From contig CM045761.1 in the NCBI GenBank assembly GCA_025200525.1, positions 139,564,223 to 139,628,222 of the forward strand: a stretch of 64,000 nt of DNA, given 5' to 3'. The position numbers and the translations under genes are program-made. How positions within the stretch are numbered: the first letter of the stretch is position 1; each line of letters opens with the position of its first letter. This DNA comes from Camellia lanceoleosa. Its lineage: Eukaryota; Streptophyta; Magnoliopsida; Ericales; Theaceae. The notes beneath the pieces are model-generated. The model saw only the letters and a list, made by a program, of their open reading frames with translations, was not told where the DNA came from and did no database searches. Below are positions 55,546-64,000 of this stretch, in pieces.

Positions 55546-56665
55546 TGTAAGAGGGGCTAATTTGAGCCCACTAAATTATTTAGGCCCAATAGCCCAAGAT
55601 TAGTGGACCCGAATTTATCGTAAGTCCAAGATTGGTGGGCCCGGATTTATCGCCGTCAAACGGGCTGAATGGCTCTAAGCCTCGAAAGGGTTCGGATCCA
55701 CGAACCTAGAGACTTACTCTGCCCGACTCGAAGGGTATTAAGCAAGCCTAGAGATCCGAGGCACTCGGACTCGAAAGGGTTCGGATCCACGAACCTAGAG
55801 GTCCGCACTTGGCTTCGAATCAGTTCAAACGCAATCTAGAAGCGCTCCGTTAATGAGTCCCAGAACACTTATGCTCGAGCTTTCCAGATCTATGCACCGT
55901 AACCATGGGCGTAATGGAGTCCGAACAAAGGACCCGATCCGAGGGCGGTGAGTGGAGATAAATTCACTCTTCGGTTAAACCACCTATATACGGGTCGAGG
56001 TGGCACGATCTAGGGGTCCCCGAGACTTCGGCAATATTTGCGTATGCGTTCTCTTGAACTACCCCGACCTCGATCACGCAGGACTTCCTCTGGGACTACC
56101 CTTGACCCTTGGGATGATTGGGGATCATTGGTTAGGTGTGGCTAAAAAGAAGGGTTCGCCGAGGGGTTGATCTCCTCTTCGGGATTTTTCTCATCCTCGG
56201 AGAAGTCACCTCCTCAGAGAGGTCACCTCCTCGGAGAAATCACCTCCTCGGAGAGGTCACCTCCTCGGACAAGATGGTTAGAGAGAATATCCCCCATGTG
56301 CCTTGCACATGGGCTCCGTCCTACATCATGAGGTGCCTATAAATAGCACCCACCCATAGCTTTACAAGGGATGGATTTTGGAGAGAAAACTCTTGGGAAA
56401 GAACTAATTTCCCTTCTCCATTATCAACCTTGAGAGTGAAAGTGGGAGATCCATGGGAGAGCCTTGCCATTATTCTCTCTCTAGCCATTTTTCCTTCTTC
56501 TTCACCCAATCTCTTATCTCCATCATCTCCTTTACTCTTGTGTTCTTGTGTTCTTGAGTTGAGACCATTGAAGAATCTAAGCCTCTCATAATATTCTAGA
56601 GAATTCGAAGTTGTTTTTCAAGAATCTTCGAATTTTCCAACTACTTTCTTGAACCCTCTCATACA
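55546..56665 (+). repeat. 3' LTR of the Tat element
   Basis: 1,120 bp, TGTAAGAGG...CATACA. It has five 17-bp repeat copies and TATAAATA at 56338-56345, and is followed by the TSD TAGCC. Confidence 0.92.
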
Positions 56666-56670
56666 TAGCC

Positions 56671-57180
56671 CAAAATTTGTTGTAGATCAAACTTTTCAAG
56701 AAGTACATTCTAAAAATTGTGACAAATCATTTACAGCATCATAGGAAAGAAAAAAAAAAAAAAAAACAATTCATACAACATCATTGTTTGAAAAAAAAAA
56801 AATGTATACATATATAGAGAAGAAAAAATAAGAGAGAGATTAGGGTTTGTGATGAGAGATACCTCTGTATCTCTGCCTTTAGGAAGTGAGATGAGAGTAA
56901 GGACGAAAGGACAGCGCCGGAGTGCGAGGGAAAGACTGAATAGAGGGTGGTGGGTCTAACGCAGAGAGAGAGAGAGAGAGCCTGGCAATCGTGAAAAGAG
57001 TAATAATGGAGAGAATGATGCCGTTTTTTCTGGAAGGGTAAATAGGCCATTTCCCTTCAAAATCCCATGAGTTGGTAATATAAATCTCACTCTCCACTGC
57101 TGTTGTAATTTGCAGAATTTGCCCACTGATTTGTAAGAGTAAGATTGTTTTATTGTCCTCGGGCAGCAATTCCCCCATTT
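56671..57180 (-). promoter_or_regulatory. Possible 5' end of a host gene on the minus strand
   Basis: Read on the minus strand, a (CT)n leader (56981-56964) is followed by a C-rich leader and a good donor, ACAGAG|GTATCTC, with intron start at 56862. Together this is the usual look of a plant first exon and 5' UTR intron. The gene would run left, through the Tat insertion site, into 48.8 kb and below. No coding exon was identified, so this remains a hint. Confidence 0.3.
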
Positions 57181-58254
57181 TTGTATCTTTAAAAAAAAAG
57201 TTCTTAAAAAAACTTTTATTGAAGAATATAAGAAAAATTACAATCCAATTGATATACTTTTTAAATAATTATAAATTAGTAAGTGACTCGTGCGATATAT
57301 GAGAATTTATTTTTAAAATAAAAAATTAATCTTGAGTCTTAATATTTTATCTGTAGAAATTTTAACAACTAAAAGCTAAATATAAACAGATTTACTAATG
57401 GCTAATGAAAATTATTTTCACTGTGTGTGATCCTATATAAAATAGGCGTATAAAAATAATTTCTTTCAAAGTTTAAAAAAAAAATGTGTTCTAAATTTGA
57501 AATTAAATCATCATTTGTATAAAATCAAATTTACCAAAAATCATGAATTCCCCTTGTATCAAAATATTTTTTTTCTGAAAAAAATAACAATATTGAAAAA
57601 TTCTATAATATAAAAATTATGACTTGGTTATAACTCATGTTGTATTATTTTGGTGTTATTAATTGAGAAGGTTTTTTTTTTTCCAATTTCTTATGTTTTT
57701 AGTTATGTCTAAAGTGGTGCATCTGGTCTTTAATTATGCTTCAAGTAGTGTTGGATTATGATCTATTATAATATTTTTATATGAGAATATTTAAGTATTT
57801 TATTACATGAAAAAGTGTTTAAGGTAGGTTGATTCAAAAGTAAGATTTATGTTTATATCAGTAAGATCATAAGAGTTATTCATATTGATGCATAAAAATT
57901 ATAAATTCAAATTATAAACAGTATCATCAAAGGGAATCTATAACCTTAATAATTTCAGTTTTAAAGGGGTTCTGATTAATTATGTGATACATCACAATAA
58001 TAGCAAAATTTTTATTTCAGCCAAAATATTTTTGCATATCTTTTCTAGCAAAGCTCATGAATGTGCACTATCAATAATACAATAAATTCAAAATTTTTAT
58101 TTAAAAATTATTCAAAAAAACATCAATAGGTGCCTTAAATATATAAAATCATTTTTCATGAATCATTATTCTTTAGTAATACTTCACCCTATTTATCATT
58201 TGACATTTGTTAATTTATCTTCTAAGAACTTAACCAAAAAAGTTATTGAGTTCC
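57181..58254. other. AT-rich intergenic DNA
   Basis: About 75-80% A/T by eye, with many homopolymer runs. No ORF, RNA gene or inverted repeat of note. Confidence 0.65.
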
Positions 58255-59274
58255 TGTGACAACCCTCACCTCTGATTAGCGCTAATTTATGATTAAGCAT
58301 GATAAGTAATTGATTAAGATGAAATCCTAAATTGATTACATGAGTGTGTTATTTAAATGCATTTCTATCTGTTTGTTACTGAATGACATGTTCATGTTTT
58401 GGTGTCAAATTGCGAATTGAAAGTTTTATCGGTGACCGATTCAGAAATTGATTAGTATTATATGCTAATTAGGATTTATATGATTTTATGGTAGGTTTAA
58501 TTAAAATTCAATTTGGAATGATTAAATTAGAATTAATAATACTAAATTAATTGAATCTAGGTTAATTACATGTTTGCGATTAGTGTTCCTTACAAGACCA
58601 TTTATTTTAGTCTTGATTCATATATGTTTGGCACACCACTCTTCATCCATCTTCTTGACAAAAACGTGAGAGAAAGAGAATTGGAAGAAAAATTGAATTC
58701 ATCTAGAGATTGGCTTGAAAATTTAGAGGAATTGAAGGAGAATTGCACATTTAGGCTTCTACACTTGGAATTCAATACTTAAGGTAGGAAATTCACCATC
58801 TTAATTATAAATTTAAGTTGTTACATGCATGGTTCATGGAAAAATTGGTGATTTGAGTCAATAATTAGCTTAAAGTGTTGATTTGAGAGTCCATTCATAC
58901 ATGCATGATCATATCAAGAGAATTTTGAAGTTGTTTTCATGGGATTCACACATGCATGTTCATATTTTAGTTGTGATCCAAGAGTTCACCATGTTTTTGA
59001 GTTCAATCTTGCATTTGATCATGCTTTGGAGCATTAGAGTTCATAAGAACTCATGCATGTTATGTTCTTGTATTGTTCTTAAAGTCTACATTTCAAATTG
59101 TGTTCAATTGTCACACCTTTGGGCTTGATTTTATGAAATGATCTTTAAAACATGTTGTATTATGGGTTTCTAAGTGTTTTCCAGAAAATTGGCCCAAAAG
59201 GATGAGTTTTGATATGTTTGATTCTTGGTTTGCGCTTTGGAAGTAAATATGGAAAACCCAGATTTTGGCTTCTA

Positions 59275-59580
59275 CGCTCAAGCGAAGGATTCCACGCTCG
59301 AGTGACCACCTTTGTGTTCAGAGCTCACTCGGCGATGAATCTTGGCTCGGCGTAAATTGCAAGTTCTCGAGTTTTTATGCGTCTTGTGACGCACGCTTGA
59401 GCGACGAGACCTACACTCAAGCGAGGAACTGTGTCTCACGCTCGAGCGAGCATCGAGCGGAGAATTTCAGCAACCAGTACTTTTCATGTTTTTGCATATC
59501 GCTCGAGCGAGGGAGTCTACGCTTGAGCGACCTCTCTGTTTCAGTAAGCTCGCTTGAGCGGGGAAAGCCACGCTTGAGTG
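59275..59580. repeat. CGCTCGAGCG doublet array in a gypsy LTR, 20-bp spacing
   Basis: Doublets start at 59275/59295, 59394/59414, 59500/59520 and 59551/59571, each exactly 20 bp apart. The copies are variants such as CGCTTGAGCG and CGCTCAAGCG. Two further pairs are altered: CTCGGCG cores at 59328/59346 (18 bp) and TCGAGCG cores at 59442/59453 (11 bp). Most changes are CG to TG or CA. Confidence 0.93.
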
Positions 59581-59970
59581 AGACCCCTGTTTTCAGCAAG
59601 TTTTGAAAAATGTTGTTAAGTGTTTTTTTTTTTGCATCCTCATTCCATTATAGGCATTCCTAGGCCATGTTTAAGGCATCTTAATGAGGATAATGTCATA
59701 GAACCACACCAAGTTACGATAGGGGCTAAGTTATTAATCCCGAATGTGTAATTTAGTGTGTGTTCGTTCTGCAACTGTGTAGGGTTGGCACCCAAGGACG
59801 CTGATTAGCCTGCCAATAGCCCAGTAATCTGTGAGTAACAATGCTGTAAAGATATGTTCAATTATAATTAATTTCTAAACAATCGACTATACTGCTTTCT
59901 GAAGTGACATTGTTTACTGAATGAATGTTTGTCCTATTTTATGAACTGTACTCGTGGCATCCATAGCAAC

Positions 59971-60065
59971 TTACTGTTACTGTTACTGCTACTGTACTGT
60001 TACTGTTACTGCTACTGTTACAGAGATCTCTGTCAGTTCCTATCCTTGGAACTACTGTTACTGTA
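59971..60065 (+). repeat. (CTGTTA)n/(CTGCTA)n microsatellite
   Basis: About 50 bp of near-perfect hexamers ACTGTT/ACTGCT at 59971-60022, with a further copy at 60053-60065. Confidence 0.85.
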
Positions 60066-60757
60066 TTGATGGCCATCAACTGACTGTTCGGTCTATTAAG
60101 ACCTACTATACTGCTCTGCTATTGGATGTACCACGTATGATTGCTATGATTTCGAAATGACTGATATGACATGAAATATGAGTCACTGATTGAATAACTG
60201 ATCTACTGATGTAAATGACTGTTTTAATTACTAAAAGGACATTCATTCTTAACCCCTTTACACAGTTGTTATTCACTGGGTTTTAACTCACTGTTTATAT
60301 ATGTATGTAGGTGGCCAAGCACCGGACCGAAGCTAGGAGCATCGAGTTAAGCTCATGTTTTGTCCAGCCAACCGTTGTGCCTCACTTCGAGGTTCCGAGT
60401 CTGCTCAAGCCAAGGCTGTTTTTGAGGTGTTTCAGATTCACTCTTTTGTCTGTGTTATGTATCGACTATTTATGACTTGACTATACAGTTATAGTAAAGG
60501 GACTAGGTCCCTAACCTGCATGCTATGTGTATCTGATAAGTATATATGTTTATGGTTATGAATGTGGTTTTATCCATAAAAGTCTTTTCCATTCAGATTT
60601 TCACAGCTCGTTGGACATCTTTTTATTACTGATTGGCTTTCGCCAGCCCCTTTATACTGTATTATTGTCTTTACTATTAAGCAGGCCTTTGGTAATCACG
60701 GATTACTAGCCGGTTATGATGCTAAACCCTTAGGGGCAGGTTTGGGTCGTAACAGAG

Positions 60758-60769
60758 TGGTATCAGAGC
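60758..60769 (+). promoter_or_regulatory. Primer-binding site of the gypsy element
   Basis: TGGTATCAGAGC, 3 bp after the LTR end, initiator tRNA-Met type. Confidence 0.9.
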
Positions 60770-60942
60770 ACGAGTTATACCGCACACACGTGTCCAAATG
60801 AGCTAAAGGATGTCCTAGAAAAGTAATTAGGGCATTGCATGAACATAAGAAAGTGTGTGTGGTCATGATATGTATACATGTGCTAATGTGCATAAGTAAG
60901 CAATTTTCCTATGTTTATTATTACCGTATTGCATATAGTGAA

Positions 60943-62755
60943 ATGGAGAATGCAAGAAATGCCAATGAATTTGATTCATCTGAAGCAAGAATGGCAAGGT
61001 TAGAAAGAATGGTTGAACTGTTGACTGAGGCGCTAAGGCAACAACAGAATCAACAGCCCCCACCTCCTCCAGTACAGCTAGAACCAAATATCAATGATGA
61101 TGTGACTGCCTTGACGCAAAAGTTTAACAAAATAAAGCCACCAACATTTCAAGGAGGTCTTGAGCCACTAAAGGCCGAAGCATGGGTATTAGAAACTGAA
61201 AAGCTGTTTGAAGTGTTTCCTTGTACGGAGGCACATAAGGTGTTGTTGGCGACGTTTACTTTACAAGAAGAAGCTAGACGGTGGTGGATGCTTATTCGTG
61301 ATACAAATGATGCTATGACTTGGGCTTAGTTTCAAGAAGCCTTTTATGAGAAGTATTTTTCCCAGTGTGTCCGAGACCACAAGGTAACTGAATTTGAACA
61401 ATTGAAGCAGGGCACCATGTCAGTAGTAGAATATGAATCTAAGTTCACGGAGCTTGCTCAATATGCACCATACATGATGGATACTGCTTATAAGAAGGCC
61501 AGAAAATTTGAGGGTGGGCTTAATGTGGAAATACTCGATCGAATCAATGTCTTGAAATTGCTCAAATATGTGGATGTCCTTGACCAAGCTATCATAGCCG
61601 AAACAAATGTTGTAGCATTGAAACAAACTAAGACACCGGTAACTGAATGGCAGGGTAAGAGGCAAGGCTTCAATTTCAAAAAGGGCCAGAGCAACTCAAT
61701 GAATAAAAAGCAAAACACCGGGTCAACGAGTAGCTCTAGTCAAGGCAACAGTTTCATACCACCCTGCTCCGAATGTGGAAAAAGACATAAGGGGGTCTAC
61801 TACAAAATTTCTGGGGCATGTTACAGGTGTGGCAAGGTGGACCACATGGTCAAAGATTGCCCTTCCACATCTCAAGGCACAAATAGACCCACAGCTAGTG
61901 CCACAGTATCAACTATTGCACCAAGACCCAATCCCAAAGCTACCGGAAATGAACCTTTAAGGCAAGGCGGGGTGTTTGCACTTGTATCGGGAGACGTGCA
62001 GAACACCGAGACAGTTGTGTCAAGTATACTCTCAATTTGTGCCCAAAATGCTTATATTCTGATTGATTCGGGGTCTACACATTCGTTTATCTCGCATGCT
62101 TTTTCACGAAAATTAAATAGACCACTGGAAGCCATGAACTATTTGTTAGCTGTATCTTCACCTGCTGGGGGATCTATGACTTGTGCTTATATGTATCCTG
62201 AATGTGAGATTGTTATTGGGGATGTACTTTTGTATGTTGACTTGCTACCATTGAATATTGATCACTTCGATGTAATTTTGGGAATGGACTGGTTAACAAA
62301 ATATCATACTTCCATAGACTGTGTAACGAAACAAGTTGTTTTTCGTCCACCTGGATTGCCTGAATTTGTATTTAACGGAGTTGGTGTAGTACCTCTCTCA
62401 TATCTGATTTCGTCTATGAAAGCATTCAAATTAATTAAAAAGGGGTGTAAAAGGTATTTATGTTGCATATTGACTGTACCTACTGATACTAAAACTAATG
62501 TGGACAGTATTCCTATAGTCAGAGAATTCCCAGATATTTTTCCAGATGACTTGCCAGGGGATTTGATTAATAGGGAAATTGAGTTAACCATTGAGGTGTT
62601 ACTGGGTACATAGCCAATTTCCAAAGCTCCGTACAGAATGGCACCTACTGAATTGAAAGAATTGAAAATTCAGCTGCAAGAATTGTTGGATAAGAAGTTC
62701 ATCAGACCCAGTGCTTCACCGTGGGGCACACCAGTTTTATTTGTGAAAAAGAAGG
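60943..62755 (+). pseudogene. gag-pol: Ty3/gypsy gag-protease-RT(N-terminus), two in-frame stops
   Basis: ATG at 60943 ('MENARNANEF'). The gag core has 'FNKIKPPTFQGG' and 'ARRWWMLIRD'. The TAG at 61327 interrupts 'MTWAQF', and the frame then continues with 'FQEAFYEKYF', 'FEQLKQGTMSVVEYESKF' and 'YKKARKFEGGL'. The zinc knuckle CYRCGKVDHMVKDC follows a CSECGKRHKG motif (about 61770-61860). The protease motif is ILIDSGSTHSFIS near 62055, followed by 'DVILGMDWL'. A TAG at 62611 precedes the RT start '[11 protein letters not shown]' and '[18 protein letters not shown]', where gypsy homology stops at about 62755. The rest of RT, RNase H, integrase and any chromodomain are missing. Gag and protease style suggest a Tekay/Del-like chromovirus, but the diagnostic domain is absent. 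Confidence 0.92.
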
Positions 62756-64000
62756 AGTGCTTCACCACTCCATGCATCTTTATTGGCTATGGAGATGAAG
62801 AATTTGGATACAGATTGTGGGATCCGAAAAACAAGAAGGTTATTCGAAGCCGAGATGTGGTGTTTCAAGAAAGCCAGACCTTAGAAGACTTTGGGCAACC
62901 AGCCAAACCCAAAGTTAATGATGTTTCAAAAATTATTCCCAATCCTACACTATCACAGCATACCACTAATGAAGAAGAGATACCACAACATGTAGCCAAT
63001 GAGGTAGAGTTGCAGGATGGATTTCCAGAAGAAGAAGATCCAGAAGCATAGGGTGTTGAGCAGGGGGAGCCACAACCCCCTCCACTAGAGACTGTTGGTC
63101 CACAGTTGCGAAGATCAACAAGAGAGTCTAACCCGTCATCAAAATACCCTGCTTCTGAGTATATTTTGCTTACTGATGAGGGGGAGCCAGAAAGTTTTCA
63201 AGAAGCTCAGAATTATAAGGAAAAGAGTAGCTGGTAGCAAGCTATGCAAGAAGAGATGTAGTCCTTGTACAAGAATCAGACTTATGATTTGGTGAAACTT
63301 TCTGAGGGTCGAAAAGCATTGAAGAACAAATGGGTGTTCAAGTTGAAGAAAGATGGCAACAGAAAGCTAGTCAAGTATAAGGCTCGATTGGTTGTCAAAG
63401 TTTTTGGACAGAAGAAATGCATTGATTTTGATGAAATCTTCTCACCAGTTGTGAAAATGACATCCATTTGAGTAGTTTTGGGACTAGCGGCCAGTTTGAA
63501 TTTGGAACTTGAACAGATGGATGTGAAGACGACATTTCTCCATGGTGATCTAAAGGAAGAAATTTACATGGAGCAGCTAGAAGGTTTTGAAGTCAAAGGG
63601 AAAGAAAACTTAGTCTGCAGATTGAAGAAGAGTCTTTACGACCTGAAACAAGCGCCGAGACAGTTGTACAAGAAGTTTGACTCATTCATTGTGGGTCATG
63701 AGTACAAGAGAACTGCTACAGACCAATGTGTTTATGTAATGAAATTTCCCGATGGAAACTTCATCATACTCCTGCTCTATGTTGATGACATGCTGATCGT
63801 TGGACAGGATGCCACAACAATCAGATCACTGAAGAAGGAGTTATCACAGTCCTTTGACATGAATGACCTAGGCCTTGCTCAGCAAATTTTGGGCTTGAAA
63901 ATTATGCGTGACAGGAAAGCCAAGAAGTTGTGGCTGTCACAGGAGAAGTACGTTGAACGGGTGATTGAAAAGTTTAACATGAAAGATGCCAAGCCAGTCA
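62756..64000 (+). pseudogene. pol: Ty1/copia integrase C-terminus to RT, fused to gypsy RT; runs off the window
   Basis: From about 62770 the frame reads copia: '[17 protein letters not shown]' and '[11 protein letters not shown]' (integrase C-terminal region), a linker, then RT with 'NKWVFKLKKDGNRKLVKYK', 'ELEQMDVKTTFLHGDLKEE' and 'SLYDLKQAPRQ', the catalytic 'LLYVDDMLIVG' near 63777-63809, and 'QILGLKIMRDRKAKKLWLS'. Stops lie at 63049, 63236, 63259 and 63469. The style is of the Tork/Tnt1 type. The reading frame 62638-63051 crosses the gypsy-copia junction without interruption. Integrase catalytic core, protease, gag and 5' LTR of this copia element are absent. Confidence 0.92.

Larger units (their letters stand above)
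48873..56665 (+). mobile_element. Complete Tat-type Ty3/gypsy element, gag-only (non-autonomous), TSD TAGCC
   Basis: 7,793 bp. LTRs are 48873-50020 and 55546-56665 (TGTAAGAGG...TATACA/CATACA), with the TSD TAGCC at 48868-48872 and 56666-56670. The primer site TGGCGACTCTGCTGGGGA is at 50024-50041 and a purine-rich GCAAGGGGCAAA precedes the 3' LTR. Gag is present but no protease, RT, RNase H or integrase could be found in the 3.6 kb after it. The element therefore depended on a partner for mobility. The LTRs differ by a few percent, including copy number of a 17-bp repeat. The primer sequence is the type I associate with the Tat/Athila clade. Confidence 0.9.
58255..60754 (+). repeat. 5' LTR (2,500 bp) of a Ty3/gypsy element
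   Basis: TGTGACAACCCTCACC...GGGTCGTAACA, followed 3 bp later by TGGTATCAGAGC. The start resembles solo LTR 3 and the end resembles 13811-14800. It contains a CTCGAG doublet array (59275-59580), a (CTGTTA)n-type microsatellite (59971-60022) and purine-rich DNA near 58665-58745 parallel to the GA region in solo LTR 3. No 3' LTR lies in the window. Confidence 0.85.

Noticed and set aside
30981..60769. TGGTATCAGAGC matches as tRNA gene fragments
   Set aside because: Each is 2-3 bp after an LTR end and only 12 bases long; they are primer-binding sites. No tRNA cloverleaf was found.

Overview
This 64 kb window looks like nested, transposon-dense plant nuclear DNA, most likely from a eudicot. It is AT-rich, has no long host gene, and is dominated by LTR retrotransposons of both superfamilies plus MITEs, a hAT remnant and many microsatellites. 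The plant assignment rests on SIRE-type Ty1/copia proteins, Tat-type and chromovirus-like Ty3/gypsy features, the plant-specific ORFs described below, and the primer sites TGGTATCAGAGC and TGGCGACTCTGCTGGGGA. I cannot name the species.

Layout. 1-594 is the 3' end of a gypsy LTR and 1158-1727 a minisatellite. Three very long solo LTRs have matching 5-bp target-site duplications (TSDs): 1819-5371 (ATTAG), 7845-12002 (GGCTC) and 14879-19063 (CAGAC). The second splits a 27-bp minisatellite. A plant-transposon ORF with its own promoter and 5' UTR intron lies at 12040-13810. 19069-20622 holds minus-strand LTR pieces, and 20623-21740 a duplicated triplet-repeat block. 22847-29690 is a decayed minus-strand copia-like element. 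30073-43532 is a composite SIRE-type element with TSD AAAAC and three LTRs. 43587-44283 holds an RNase H scrap and an internally deleted hAT gene. Two nested MITEs occupy 46672-47455 and a tandem duplication 48045-48865. 48873-56665 is a complete gag-only Tat element (TSD TAGCC). It may sit in a host gene whose 5' end could lie near 57.0 kb on the minus strand. A gypsy element (LTR 58255-60754) carries gag, protease and the start of RT, then switches in frame to copia pol at about 62.76 kb and runs off the window.

Most striking observations. (1) Several unrelated LTR families carry arrays of short CG-rich palindromes whose members are spaced 20 bp, or 20-21 bp, apart. CGCTCGAGCG doublets with exactly 20-bp spacing occur in the copia LTRs, upstream of the copia third ORF, in the gypsy LTR at 59 kb and around 14.8/19.1 kb. 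GCCGGTCGGC arrays with the same spacing occur in the giant solo LTRs. The sequence differs between families but the spacing is shared. (2) The composite SIRE element has complementary halves. LTR-A drives a gag-only unit, and an internal LTR-B with its own primer site drives a unit whose gag is deleted but which keeps protease, integrase, RT, RNase H and ORF3. Both halves break at the same protein motif, and the outer LTRs share a TSD. (3) A solo LTR contains three hairpin repeats whose stems differ by compensatory changes.

All coding regions here are broken by stops or frameshifts except the short ORF at 13274-13810, which is itself probably truncated. LTR ages and family names are by-eye judgements without alignment or database search.
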